From NCBI GenBank assembly GCA_025084515.1, contig JAJAGP010000212.1, positions 392,501 through 456,500 of the forward strand: a DNA stretch of 64,000 bases, read 5' to 3'. Numbering within the stretch: position 1 is the stretch's first letter; each line of letters opens with the position of its first letter. The position numbers were made by a program, and so were the translations under genes. The notes below the pieces were generated by a model. That model was not told where the DNA came from. It ran no database searches and saw only the letters and a program-made list of their open reading frames with translations. Origin of the DNA: Ancistrus triradiatus. Taxonomy: Eukaryota; Chordata; Actinopteri; Siluriformes; Loricariidae. Shown piece by piece: positions 1-11,162 of the stretch.

Positions 1-2240
1 CCATTCATTCATCCCCGCTACATTTTTTGTTTTCTTCTTTTTTTTTTGAGGTCTCCACCACAAGGCTACTGAACTCTTTTTCTCGTCGGATTAAAGCAGA
101 AATAAACCAGAGCTTTATGTGTGCGCCGTGCACGATGAGCGAGATGAGAGCTATCAGACAGAATATGAATGATTATGGCTCTGAAGGGAGTCTTCAGGAT
201 ATCTGACGTGCCCTCAATTCATGAACCTCCATCCACAGAATAGCCAGCATTCCTCAGACGACTATCTCAATACCCTCTGCACCACACCGGTACGCGCCCT
301 TTCTCGGTGAGTTCTGCCTCGTTTCTCCACTTCCCAGCTAATTCTTCGCCTTCAGGGGCGATGCAGGTGAGGATCGGGCCTTAGCTCATCTCTGCAGCAC
401 TGTGTCTGATGATTGAATATGATGTGCTTGTGCGCAGAGTTCATGGCCACGCTCGGCTTGCATGTCAATTCGGATCAGGAGCGATTCGTCAAAGCACAAT
501 TGCCGTGGGCTCGTATGCCTGACCCTGACATTGATGAATCAGGTCTTATTGTGGGAGCAAAAATACTTTGCCTGAAAAAGTCTAACCTAATCAGGGTAAG
601 TGATAGCCATGCATGCCTCAATGTCTGCAAAGGTCCATACTGGAACCACTGCGATTGCCAGCCTGGTTATTTTCTACCATGATGCCAGATGTTATTCGAC
701 CACAATGCTACGACTACAACATGCAATACACATGAACTCTTAACTCAGAACTTAATGATGCCTGCAGTTGACTGAAGACGGTAAGAGTTTGTAATAGGGA
801 CGAATGAGATTGGTTGGCATTAGGGGTCGTTAGCATAGTGCTCATTAGAGGAAGCTTGATCTATAGTCGGTAGTAGTCTACTGGTTATATCTGAATTCAT
901 CTATATGGACCATTCTACTGAATTAGATTCAGTTAAAGTGCAGTATGAATGTTAAAATAATCCCAAAGAATTCATTGCTAAATATATACAAAATCATAAC
1001 TTATAGTGTTTTTATTCGATGGTGACTCCCAAACCCTAACCATTACATTTTAAATTGTAAAAATTATTTATTTTAAAGTGAAGTTAAATTATTTAAATAC
1101 ATAATAATGAAATGACGTCCCACGTTTTGTCACCACCAAAACAAAGAGTTTTAATCCATGGACAAAGCCTAATTTTAGCCACGCCCCTACATTTTGGAAC
1201 CGACACTGCACCTCTGGATCTCATGACCACATGGTGAGTAGATAGATCATTATGTTTTGAAGTAAACGTATCCAAAATTCTTAAAATGAGTGTGTACCAT
1301 TAAAAAACATCCCTGCTGAACACATTCTTTGCTAATGTGCAAAGCGTTTTGCATTTGAATGAAAATGCTTTCAAAATAAAATTAAAAACCTGCTCAAAGC
1401 TGTGTTTGCTAGTCGTTATAGGAGAGGAAAAACAGTAAACAATACAATCTGAAAACTGGCTGTACTTTTACTAGATATGATGCAACATACATGCCATCAA
1501 TGATTTTGGAAAAACAGTCAAACAAATTTGAAATGTTTTCAATTCTGACTCTGAGCTAATTCAATACAACGGTCCATGTAAAGCCTTTCACAACAGACAT
1601 TGTCAAACAAAGCCGCTATACAAAGAGCCTAGCCCAGACCCAAAATGAGCAGCCAGAGGCAACAGAGGCATGGAAAAATTCGCTGAGAAGCATAAGGAAG
1701 AAGCCTTGAGACGAACCAGGACCAAATGTGGAATGCATCCTCCTTTGGATTAAGTCCTTAAGAGTCCCTGTCTGGTCGAATCTAACGAAAATGGAACAGC
1801 ATAGTGTTTAAAACAGCAGACGTTCAGTGTGACACATGAAAAAAATATTCTGTTTTTGTTAGATCTTGGATGTGGAAGAATCTCTGCATGTCCAGATAGA
1901 TTGCAGAAGGTAGAGCTAAATTCTTGCTTCATAAAATCAGATAGAAAAGTCCATATAAACATATTCAATAATATCGTATAAAGAAGCCTCAGACTGAATG
2001 GGATATTGGGATTTGAATAAGACATGCGACGATGTAATAACATCTCAACGACGTCCCATCAGCTCATGCGGCGTTTGAATGACATGTTGTAGAAATGTAT
2101 TGAGTTCGCTCAGATCAGAAGTGACGCTGTGAAATTAAAGTGGTCTCTCAGGGCAGTTCTGATAAAAACAAGCTTCACCTGTAATATCAAGAACAAATCT
2201 AACACACACAATGTATACATTATTAAGAACACTATATTAA
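1..2240. other. Intergenic, no recognised gene
   Basis: Apart from the possible exon at 438-595, nothing here is recognisable. The first 600 bases are less AT-rich than the following 1.6 kb, which would fit the edge of a gene outside the window. Open frames at 1093-1275 and 1750-2043 on the minus strand show no domain or splice context. Confidence 0.5.
438..595 (+). other. Possible unassigned coding exon
   Basis: A 158-nt segment lies between an acceptor-like TGTGCGCAG and a donor-like GG|GTAAGT and is open in one frame (residues include FMATLGLHVNSDQERF and PWARMPDPDIDESG). I do not recognise the protein, and no partner exon was found in 1-11000. It could be part of a gene mostly outside the window or a chance open stretch. 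Confidence 0.2.
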
Positions 2241-2500
2241 AAATGGGCCTCAGTTCTTCATGGCATGGATTCCACAAGATGCTAGGAACATTTTTTCAGA
2301 TGCGCGGACATTTTGTGAATTTCCAGTTCTACCACATCCCAAATGTGTTCTGCTGGATTCTGATCACGTGACTTGGGAGACAACTGAAGAACACTGAACT
2401 CATGGCCATGTTCCTGAAAACCAGACTGAGATGACTTTTGTTTTGTGACATGGTGCATTATCATGCTGGAAGTAGCCATTAGAAGGTGGGATTGTCAAGC
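2240..2500 (-). mobile_element. Tc1-like transposase relic
   Basis: Read on the minus strand this gives HLLMATSSMIMHHVTKQKSSQ followed by DQNPAEHIWDVVELEIHKM. That corresponds to the second and third catalytic blocks of a Tc1 transposase (FQQDNAPCH, then SPDLNPIEHLWD), with frameshifts and the first catalytic aspartate eroded. A sister relic of the same family is at 14460-14640. No terminal repeats were found. Confidence 0.6.
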
Positions 2501-2719
2501 TGGGATGGACTCCACAAGTTTGTGCAAAATCTGATGCTCAAAATGATCCCAGCATGACTTCACAGTATTCCAGAGAACATCTTGTGGTTTTACTAAATGC
2601 TTGACTTTCTCTGTCTTCAAGTGCCCCATGATCGATGGGGTTTATGTGAAGCGACTGTTGAGGAAAGTCCATGTCAGTCAGATTCAGCCAAATTGTTATG
2701 CTGATTACAAGACTGTATA

Positions 2720-3264
2720 CAGTACTGTGCAAAAGTCCTAGCCCACCATTAGATTTGTTGTTTTAGCAATGGTATAATGACTATACATAACATATTGTCC
2801 ATGATTGGACCCAAAAAACCAAACAAACTTGGATTCGTCATTCTATAATACTCCTTTTCACTGATCTTCATTACAGTCTTTGTGAGATTTAGCATATTTT
2901 AATGTTTTCCCCTTCAGAAAGTTTCTGAGCTGCCACCCTTCCAAAAAGACCACTCCTGATGGTAGAAGGGTCAACTTGGCATCCCGATGAAGTCGCCACA
3001 TGCTGCTATTGATCAAGTGTAAGGGGAGGGAGGCCACACTAAATGCTTGCCACTGTACACTATAGAAGCTGTTTTTTCTGATTTTTTCTTTCCATTTTAA
3101 TACTGCATACAATTTTTCTGTATTTTCTGGTTGTATTCTAATAAAGAGACATAAAATATAACTATATGGTCTATATAGAGAGAAATAACTATATGCTCCT
3201 CATACAATTGTTAAAACAATGGCATATCTAATCAATGGTGGCCTAAGACTTTTGCACAGTACTG
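2720..3264. mobile_element. Tc1/mariner-type MITE, copy 1
   Basis: A 545-bp element with inverted ends (CAGTACTGTGCAAAAGTC on the left; its complement GACTTTTGCACAGTACTG on the right), flanked by TA at 2718-2719 and 3265-3266. No transposase frame remains. The internal sequence matches a second copy at 25143-25668, including an AAGGGTCAACTTGGCATCC block. Confidence 0.8.
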
Positions 3265-4420
3265 TATGATTTGTAATAAGAAACATTGTATTAAATTAAA
3301 GAAAAGTGCAAAACAGAAGCATTTCCTATTGTGGGAGTTTTGAACTGGTAGTCTTGCCAAAATGAAGTGTATAAGTGACACCGGTAGCAGTTTGGACCTA
3401 AATAGAAATATTGTGGGGGATGCATTTGGCCTGTCAGTGTCTAGTCTAATAGCTGTAGTCTGTATGAAAACAATATACACAATGCAATCTCTTTCAAACT
3501 AACTTTCAGTCAGTCACTTTACAGTCACTTGTACAAGTTCCCTGTATTATTTTATAAACACACAGCGCCCCGAGGTGGTCATTTGTAGTACTGTATGCAG
3601 CGACACGTCTTTGATTGTCTTTTTTTTTCATAACCAGCTGCAAGATGAAGTGCGTGACCCCTTTGGCTGGATGTTAGGAGTTCTGAATTAATAACGTTGT
3701 TAATGTGGCCTGAACTTCACTGAAGTCATAATGGATAACACATTTATCCTAAACATTTCACTCTCCTCACTGACTATTAACTGTAGGGCCAATTCTGATT
3801 GTTTTCCTCATATGTGGCACAGATTTGCTTCGTTCATGGCAGATTTGTTTCTTTCATTTTTTGTCTTTCAAAGGACAGGAAAAAAACATTATTAGATATT
3901 GTTGTGTCTGATCTGGACCACTTTCATATGTGGTACTGAAATCTGATACATGTGGCCATGTGACCTCAGTTTGAACAGTCAGATCAGCATTCTAGCCTTG
4001 CAGCTCTTCCCAGAGCTCATCTCCTTGGGTAGCTCGATGCAGCTGGGCAAGTGATCATAAAGAACGCATGGATAGTCGAACACACTGAGGACTTGGCAAT
4101 GCCAAATAGGTTAGCCAGTGTGTGGTAACCTGCTCCCATTGTCAGCCAGTACAATCCAAACCCCTACTGCTTTATTAGCGCTTGATAGTTCTTGATAGAA
4201 TTCTGTGTCTGTAAAGCCATTATCATCATGGCCCCAGCGCTCCTGGCTGTCACATACAGACAGTTCTCTCAACAGAAATGGCCGCCATGACTAAAACATC
4301 ACTTTCTTGGTCTTCTTTTGCTTCAACATTCACTTTATTTTGTATACTCCCCGGACAAAGATGGTAGTAACTTCAGGCTCCTGCAGATGGCGTTGCATTA
4401 GAATGATCGCCTATAAATTA
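3265..4420. other. Intergenic, no recognised gene or repeat
   Basis: AT-rich sequence with short open frames only; the longest (minus strand, 3232-3480) overlaps the MITE edge and has no protein-family signature. I see nothing supportable in it. Confidence 0.5.
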
Positions 4421-4430
4421 CCCTCGGAGT

Positions 4431-4673
4431 GTGCGACAGGATTCAAAGATTGAGAAGAGGTGGTACAGTGCAGTGAATGTCTCATTCGATGTGTGGAAAA
4501 TGGGTCACAAAGCAGATGTTAATGATCGGCAAAACGAAATGATTGCATTTGGTCATGCGAAAGGCCATAGTGTGAAGGAAGTAGCTGAATTTGTAGACGT
4601 ATTGAAGCATATGATCATTCCACAAAAATCCCAGTCTACAGGGTATTCTCGTCCTGGTATTACATGCTATTAA
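4431..4673 (+). pseudogene. Possible Tc1-like transposase N-terminal relic
   Basis: An 80-codon open frame contains MGHKADVNDRQNEMIAFGHA followed by KGHSVKEVAEFV, resembling the paired-type helix-turn-helix start of Tc1 transposases (MGRKxDLSDFxRGxIVxxxxxGxSISExAxxLGFS). No catalytic part or terminal repeats follow. It could be coincidental. Confidence 0.4.
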
Positions 4674-4859
4674 GTACGTTTCAGTCACAGGAAATTAATT
4701 CGCCATTCGCTACACATTAACATGAACAACAACTTTAGGCTGGCAATCTCTACCCTTTTGTTTGTTTACATCTGAGAGATTTGAGCAGTGTATTGGATTT
4801 GCATGAACGTAACCTTACACAGAACATTTGCTGTCTACTCTTTATTAATTAATCTTGTT

Positions 4860-4975
4860 GTCTCTCCAGTCTCACCCAGAGGAGGATGGGTTTCCCAGGT
4901 TTTTCTCAAGGTTTATTTCTTCAGCATCTTAGGGAGTTTTTCCTTTCAGCTAAGGTTTGCAGTGTAACCACTGGG
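4860..4975 (+). repeat. Fragment of the interspersed repeat with a TTGACTTGAC tail (repeat C)
   Basis: GGAGGATGGGTTTCCCAGG...TTAGGGAGTTTTTCCTTTCAG matches the middle of a repeat found more fully at 16205-16425, 17925-18150 and 56690-56965. The 3' part is missing here. Confidence 0.5.
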
Positions 4976-5967
4976 CACAGGCAGACGTACCCAGAATGTT
5001 TACTAGATGTTGGAGGTTTGCGGAAAACATTTAGGGGTCACCAGTCTCCAAATGTACATTTAAATTCCACCTTCATGCCAGAAAAGTGTTTGGAAGGCAT
5101 GTCAGAAGAAAGTCTTTCATCTAACCACAAACGTGAGCACCTGGAGTTCACTGGACACTACTGACTGGAACCGTGTTCTATGATTATTTGAGAAAAATCT
5201 TGGCAAGAAATGCTCCAGGTGGGTTTTGGCAGAAAAACGGCTACAGAACAGAACCTAATTATCGCTGTTAACTGTGGTGAAGAATCGGTGATGATACGCA
5301 GCTGGTTTTCCTCCAGAGAGCCAGGAATCTTGTTATATGGCATCATGGACTTCAGATTTCAAACAAAATGATTTTATTTTTGTCTTTTCACCACTTAATG
5401 CTGCTTTCTGCCTGGTCAGGGTCATGTTGGCTCAAGCTCACAGGGAGCTTTCAACATCATGTTCTTTTAAAAAATAGTTCTCTGTTTTTGACCAGCTTAT
5501 CCTGGACAAGGGTCAAATATCCTGGAATTGACATGGTGAAAGTCCATGGCAGGGCTGGTTAGCAGTCGTTGATGCTCCCCAGACCACGCCAGCTGGGAAC
5601 TGAACCCAAGACCTTCTTGCAGGGAGACGACAGTGTTACCCATCAAGCCACCATACTGCCCCAAGCAAGTCTCAAGTCCTTAAATTTGAGACTCAAGTCA
5701 AGTCATGCCACTCAAGTACCCCAACTCTGAAAATTTCATTTGCATGGGCTTTTGGATGGAAGAGTCAAAAACACTGTTGAAACCCTGGCTAAAACGAGGG
5801 AACATGTCCAGCAGCATGTCCACCGCCATATTTATGTGACTCTAGCAACAGCCAAGACTAGTCAGCAGGCTTTATTAAAGGACATATGTCAATTAGTAGA
5901 CTGGTCTGTCCAACCCCTAGCATACTTTGTGCCACCACCAGTCTTGGTGATGCCTTTCTGGCAGCTG

Positions 5968-6105
5968 TCAGGTAAGCACTGTCCTAATTCTGTTCTGTCA
6001 TCTCCCTTACTAGTGCCCTACATAATGCTTTGTATAGAGCGGTCTAATTAGTGACTAGGGAATGAGCGAGTATGGGAACAATTTCAGACACCGCTTTGGA
6101 TTCCT
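5968..6105 (+). repeat. Short repeat, partner of 8275-8380
   Basis: GTAAGCACTGTCCTAATTCTG...GTCTAATTAGTG...AATTTCAGACA shares its order of blocks with 8275-8380 (GTAAGTGCTGTCTAAATT...GTCTAATTAGTGGATAGGG...AATTTCAGACA). The same direction and about 2.3 kb spacing indicate two diverged copies of one interspersed repeat. Confidence 0.5.
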
Positions 6106-6229
6106 TTCTTGGCACAATGAAACGTGTCAAAAGTGTCGCCTGTGTTTATCACACATACGCTACAGATGCAGGAAGTTGAACATGATGTAGTATTCCTTTT
6201 ATAAGCTGTGCTTGTGTCAGTATAAACAG

Positions 6230-7060
6230 TGCATCAAGTTGGTAAGTTAATCAGCACTAAAGGTGACAGCGCACAGGCACATCCAGCACTGGCCTCGCTA
6301 ATCTGTATTCAACTCAGCCAAGCATTTTAATTAGCAGTGTGGCCTTTCGGGTTCCATTCATCACAGCCACTTGATGATATATCTCCCACGCAAAATGTCT
6401 GCCAACCACACGAATGGGTCCCGACGAGCCTGAGAGGACCCCCGTGGTGAACCAAGTGCAGCTACAAGTGTTTCCGTCTAATCAGATGCCTTCCTCTTCG
6501 CATCAGCCTTGTTGCCTTGATTCCTCCCTCTCCTCCTCCATCAAACAAGACCAAGGCGTGCTGATGAAACGTCGCAGGGCGTCTTTTGAATGGGCTTGAG
6601 TCCTGCTGAGGCTTTGCCGGTGCCTTGAGGTTTGTCGAGCGTTACTTTTTTTTAATAAACATTTCAGTGAAACCCATAACAGAGTGGATTTATACAGAGC
6701 TTTGGAGAGCATCCGCCCCCGCTGAGTTCTGATATATTCCAGCTGAGATGAGATAAAGTCAGGCACTCCAGAAGATCGCCGTAGGGAGGGCAGAAGAAGC
6801 CGAACCTGAGCGCAGAGAGAGCGAGGACGCCTACGCTGCGTGTGCATCAAAGCCGTCACTGTCAGGGAACTGCTGGCGAAGCTATTATTGGAATGAATTC
6901 TGGCTGGGTATGTAGGGTACAGCTGCTGATTGCTCAGGACCCAGAGTGGAGTCAAGTCGACTTTCTCATGAGGTACGAACCACAGAGCCAACACAGGGAA
7001 TACTCTTGGAACGCCCCTAAACGCAGTCATTTAGGGGGCAGCATGCTACAACACCATGTT
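6230..7060. other. GC-richer intergenic block, possible conserved non-coding element
   Basis: This block is clearly less AT-rich than its surroundings, lacks recognisable repeats, and has a homeodomain-type TTTTAATTAGC site near 6325. A 175-codon minus-strand frame (7030-6503) has no domain and is low-complexity in places. A regulatory element is one explanation; base composition is the only support. Confidence 0.25.
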
Positions 7061-7235
7061 TTTTAATAAACTTGCCCCCCCGAGACTGCCATTTTTTTAA
7101 GGTCGCTTTGGTGCCAATCCTGGAATTCACAGGTTGGAGAGATGAACACAGGTACACTGAATGGGATGCCACTGAATCGCAGGGCTGGTAGAGGTTGTTT
7201 CAGCACCAGATTTGGTAGAGCAACTTGGGACTAGT

Positions 7236-7401
7236 AGTGGCCTAGCGGTAAAGGTACTGGACTATGGACCAGAAGGTCCAGGGCTCAAGGTCCTCTGCCA
7301 CTGTTGGGTCTTTGAGAAAGACCCTTAACCCACAATTGCTAGGATTGTCAATTGTAAGTTGCTCTGCTAAATGACATAAATGTAAATATAAATGTAAATT
7401 T
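7236..7401 (+). mobile_element. tRNA-derived SINE (family A), copy 1
   Basis: It begins GTGGCCTAGCGGTAAAGGTA, a tRNA Leu/Ser-like A-box region, continues through CTGGACTATGGACCAGAAGG and a B-box-like GGGCTCAAGG, and ends AAGTTGCTCTGCTAAATGAC with ATGTAAAT repeats. Six or more copies occur in the window. Confidence 0.8.
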
Positions 7402-7514
7402 ATATCCCCTCCCTCACACATGGCGGCGTCGGCTTGGCTGGCACGGCGGGGTCCCAAGCAGGTGCATGCACGATCTCGCCCACTGTGAGGAATCCGGCGT
7501 GCCAGTCAAGCCGA

Positions 7515-7670
7515 CGTCGCCCACCAGCATCGGCCTGAGGAGGTTCCTAACAGCATGTCTTTAGAAAGTGGAAAGAAACTGTAGTAGGAAACCCACAAAG
7601 ACACGTGGAGAACATGCAAACTCCACACAGGCAGCAGCTGGGCGGGGACTCAAACATGGGTCTCTGGCCC
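7515..7670 (-). repeat. Fragment of SINE family B
   Basis: GGAAACCCACAAAGACACG, GGAGAACATGCAAACTCCAC and GGGACTCAAACATGGGTCTC are the reverse complement of the family whose full copy lies at 31252-31588. A MITE (7671-7948) interrupts it. Confidence 0.6.
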
Positions 7671-7948
7671 AGGAAAAAATGTACTGTGAATTTTCATAGT
7701 AGAACTGTGAATTCAATGACAGTTTTAATGTGAACTTTCACAGTTTGACCATGAAGTTCAGTTCTTCTATGAATTTTTGATGGTAATTTGGTCACTTCAT
7801 GGTTGTACTGTGAAATTTCATAGTACAACTGTAAACTTGGTGGACTATGAACTGACCATGAATTATTTCACAGTTGTACTATGAAGTTTGGTGGTAATTT
7901 GGCCATTTCATGGTTCTACTGTAAAATTTCACAGTACATTTTTCCTGG
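7671..7948. mobile_element. Foldback MITE with internal palindromic repeats
   Basis: The ends match as inverted repeats (CCAGGAAAAAATGTACTGTG on the left; complement of CAGTACATTTTTCCTGGG on the right). The inside is built from alternating copies of TACTGTGAA, TTTCATAGTA and CATGAAGTT motifs in both orientations, so most of it can fold on itself. No coding capacity. The exact target duplication is unclear. Confidence 0.7.
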
Positions 7949-8274
7949 GGAGCCTCCCAATACATTTTTTTATGTTTTATTCATACTTTTCCCTAGAGCA
8001 CACAAGGTGTAAGTGTACCCTGGACTAGCTTTTAGTTCCATGTTAAACCTGTTAGCTCATTAGCATCTCATTAGCTCTTAAAACGTTGTTAGCACTTAGT
8101 CCTTAGCATCTTGTTCATCTTTAGCTAGCGTTAACCCATAGTACTTTGTTAGTTCTTAGCCTCTCGTTTGCTCTAAAGTTCATTTATGTCCTGTGACGCC
8201 ATCGCTAGCATACTTAAATGCATATGTTGATGTTTTTTGTGATATCCTCAAATGATTTTCCAGCACACTCTCAA

Positions 8275-8380
8275 GTAAGTGCTGTCTAAATTATCTTCTC
8301 CATTATTAGTTACATAGTGTTAAAGAACAGTCTAATTAGTGGATAGGGAATTAGTGAGTTGGGGAACAATTTCAGACAGC
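8275..8380 (+). repeat. Short repeat, partner of 5968-6105
   Basis: A better preserved copy of the short repeat, with GGATAGGGAATTAGTGAG and GGGGAACAATTTCAGACAG. The TAGGGAATAGGG / TTTCAGACAC core resembles a widespread fish repeat; this is my recollection and was not searched. Confidence 0.45.
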
Positions 8381-8399
8381 TTATCTATGCAATTGTCTG

Positions 8400-9560
8400 T
8401 CTGAGAGAATCTAAAATGAATGAAAGAATTGTTTAAATGCTGCAACTTTAATGACAAAAAGAGGCCATTTGCGGAATACGAGGAGTCTGGCACTACATGG
8501 GAATTGTTAAACACTATATAAAATGTTTTAGAAAGTCAAGTTAGATGTTGGTGTTTTGCTTCTCCAGTCTGAAAGCGATCTTCAGCGCCCTGCTGCCACC
8601 TGCTGCTCATTATACAGCATGACGAGAACAGATTGCAAACTACAAGAAGTAAATGTAGCACAGTCGAAAAATACACTTTACCTCATTTCTGTCGGGGAGT
8701 TATTTTTTGCCATTTTCACCCTATTTTTGTATAGATGCTTTATTGTTAAAGACTTCGTACTGAAAAGCTATAACCTAAAACAACTTCACTCACCTCAGTG
8801 TCATTAATAGCTCTATTAGAATAGAAAGCGCTCAGGTTATGTTTCAGACTTTAAAACAGGCAACCGCATGACAACCAAAAGTTTGGAATAATGATCTGTT
8901 CAAAGAAATATCTTAAGTAAAGTAAAGGACATAAGGCTATGAAGGAAAACTGATGAGAAGTAACTGCTCCCACTGTTCAATATTTAAAGTTGAAATATAT
9001 TTTGCCGAACCTGCCACAATTTTAAACATTAAAACATTAAGAACACAAGCACTGTAAGTAAAGACTTGGTAGCATGGCAAACCATTGCTAGCTCCACATG
9101 CATAATAATCCTGTCAGACTGTATTAGCATTGTTATAACACCTCCAGCTTACTTTTTATCCTTGGATTTGAAACCGTCTGGTATAAGGGTTGTTTAGTCT
9201 AGTGGGATTTCAGCCGTCGCTCATTTGCAGTTATTTTGTTTACTTAGCGCATACTAGCTGGACAGGGGCAAAGAGAGAAGCCCTCACATTTGAATCTAAC
9301 TCCTGAGGCTCTTGTGTAGCATGGAAGGCATTACTGCTGTACATTCTCTGTGGTTGTCACTGTATACAACTGTAGATGTTGTGTAGGTTTGTGTTTGGGT
9401 GTCTGGTCTTTAGATGTTAGGTGTAATGGTTATAAATTTTACTTATTCATTTATGTTTCCAATCAGGCTTGAGGAGTGGAGTGGATGGGATGCCATAGCT
9501 GGTTAAGGGTTTCAGTGCCAAGGGATAAGACCGCTCTACCTGACCTCCCCTCCCTCAGAC
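8400..9560. other. Intergenic, no recognised gene
   Basis: The open frame at 8556-8807 (83 codons) ends in a hydrophobic stretch but has no start context, domain or splice sites. Nothing else supportable was seen. Confidence 0.45.
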
Positions 9561-9639
9561 ATAACCAGTCATGCATGTGTGACACCCAACCAGGGTTTCA
9601 GTGGGTAATTTTGACTTTGTTTTTCCTGTTTTATCCAAG

Positions 9640-9745
9640 CTTAATCCAGTCTGGGTCACTGGGGCATCCAGCTCCTTCCTCAAAGAACACAGGGTACAGG
9701 CGTACCCATGAGGATGACAGTCCACCCTGACCCTGAAAAAAGGGG
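9640..9745. repeat. Old fragment of SINE family B
   Basis: TTAATCCAGTCTGGGTCACTG and CTCCTTCCTCAAAGAACACA resemble the 3' third of the family B repeat but are well diverged. Confidence 0.35.
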
Positions 9746-9755
9746 ATAAACGTGG

Positions 9756-9760
9756 TAAAA

Positions 9761-9791
<31 letters not shown>

Positions 9792-9794
9792 AAA
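9756..9794. repeat. (TAAA)n microsatellite
   Basis: About nine tandem copies of AAAT. The overlapping open frames rich in YLF residues on the minus strand are artefacts of this repeat. Confidence 0.95.
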
Positions 9795-9815
9795 TCGTAT
9801 TTGCAGTGAAAACCA

Positions 9816-10840
9816 GATGTTGTGTAGATCTGGTGACAAAAACATGTCATATAGATCAGCGAGAGCGTGATGTCTTTGTAAAAACTCATTTATCTATTTT
9901 AATTTATTGTTAATTTACTTATAATTACTTTGTTTACCTTAACTGTTTCTTTGTGCAGCGTAAACAGGAAGTTCATAATTCAAACTGCATGATAAATAAA
10001 TTAATACATAATAAATAAATAAAGGGGCTTTTACGAAGATGATATGGGTTGTATAATTAGCAACAGCATGACGTCTTAGTAAAAGCCCCTTTAGTTATTT
10101 ATATTATTAATGTACTTTATTTGTGTACACATTATTTATTTATCCATATCTATTAATGTGTTTAAACGTGACACATAGACTGCAAATCAACAAAAGAAGT
10201 CTTTTTGAAGACCTTGTGCGTGTGCGCGTGCGCGTCCGCGTGTGCGTGTGTGTACTAAATATATTTATATATATTTGCATTCGGGGTTTTTATTTATTCG
10301 TTTATTTATCTATTTTTACACAGGAAAGTGAAGTAAGTGAGTAAAAATATAAATAAATATACATATTAATGTAAATAAACGTTAAAAACGTGGGGCTTTT
10401 ACCAAGACGACATGGGTTGTAGATCAGTGTAACGTTCTAAATAAAAGCCCATATGATAAACCTTGGTAAAGATCTGCTATTTATTTATGTATGTACTAAT
10501 AATGCTTTAATTAATTTATTTGACAATGTTTATTCAAATTTAGTTGGTTAGTCTACTTTTACTACTTTGTATCACTTCTTTGCTGTGGAAAACGGAAGTC
10601 GGTGTGTTGATCTACAAATTTAAACACCTGCGATTCATCTCGAAGCATGTATTGTATATTAGCGAAAGTGTGACGTCTTCATTAAAGCTCTATTATTTAT
10701 TTATATTAGCTTTGCGGCTGTTAACCGGAAAACCAGCAGTTTGCCGATATGGTGATCTACATATCACAACAGCGCAGTGATATGCTTGAACTATGAGTTG
10801 TAGATCAGCGAGAGCTTGACGTCACCGTGAAGGCCGCGTC
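9816..10840 (+). repeat. Diverged repeat array with CRE-like sites upstream of EFCAB14
   Basis: The motif TTGTAGATCAGCGAGAGC-TGACGTC recurs at 9852-9880, 10045-10080, 10415-10440, 10655-10680 and 10797-10826, the first and last sharing the 14-mer TAGATCAGCGAGAG. CRE-like octamers are TGATGTCT (9868), TGACGTCT (10069 and 10671) and a perfect TGACGTCA (10817-10824). At 10023-10090 one unit forms a hairpin between GGGGCTTTTAC and GTAAAAGCCCC. Several units also include GGAAGT or CCGGAAAA sequences. It reads as an old duplicated promoter-proximal segment; function is inferred. Confidence 0.6.
10817..10824. promoter_or_regulatory. Perfect CRE palindrome, EFCAB14 promoter candidate
   Basis: TGACGTCA lies 339 nt before the EFCAB14 ATG, at the end of the repeat array and the start of a CpG-rich stretch (about 10830-11350). 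CREB/ATF binding is the family expectation, not shown here. Confidence 0.5.
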
Positions 10841-10936
10841 GTTTTGTTGTTTGTCGCAGTAACTGTCAGTGGACGGAAGCGGTGTTTTAGCTGCAGGCTC
10901 GCTTAGGCTTGTTTAATCCTCGTTACCGGGGACTGA

Positions 10937-10980
10937 TACTGATCATTATTAATTATAATTATAATTATTAATTATCAGTA
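10937..10980. repeat. 44-bp AT-rich palindrome
   Basis: Two 22-base arms starting TACTGAT and meeting at ATAATTAT pair at 20 of 22 positions with no spacer. It sits about 185 nt before the EFCAB14 start codon. Confidence 0.8.
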
Positions 10981-11162
10981 CAGTAATAACACAGTAACGG
11001 TAAATGGGAGCGGTTTTGGTGCGCTAGCGTTGCTAAGTGCTGTGTGAGATTTATTGATTAGAACTTCCGTCCGTCGCCGATCAGCGGATCAAATCGGACA
11101 AGACGCTGGATCTGGTGGGTCTGAAGTCGGGCTCGGGGTCGCTGCTGACTCCGCAGAAGAAG

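Noticed and set aside
6503..7030. 175-codon minus-strand open frame
   Set aside because: No domain, start context or splice partner was seen; it is arginine/serine-rich in a way that follows local base composition.
7236..7320. Possible functional tRNA gene
   Set aside because: The tRNA-like start is the head of a SINE family present in at least six copies with a common 3' tail; no cloverleaf with an anticodon arm closes.
9555..9889. Two overlapping minus-strand frames with YLFIYLFIYL runs
   Set aside because: They read through the (TAAA)n microsatellite and an old SINE fragment.
11055..11162. In-frame N-terminal extension of EFCAB14
   Set aside because: The frame is open but has no ATG, and the conserved family start is the ATG at 11163.
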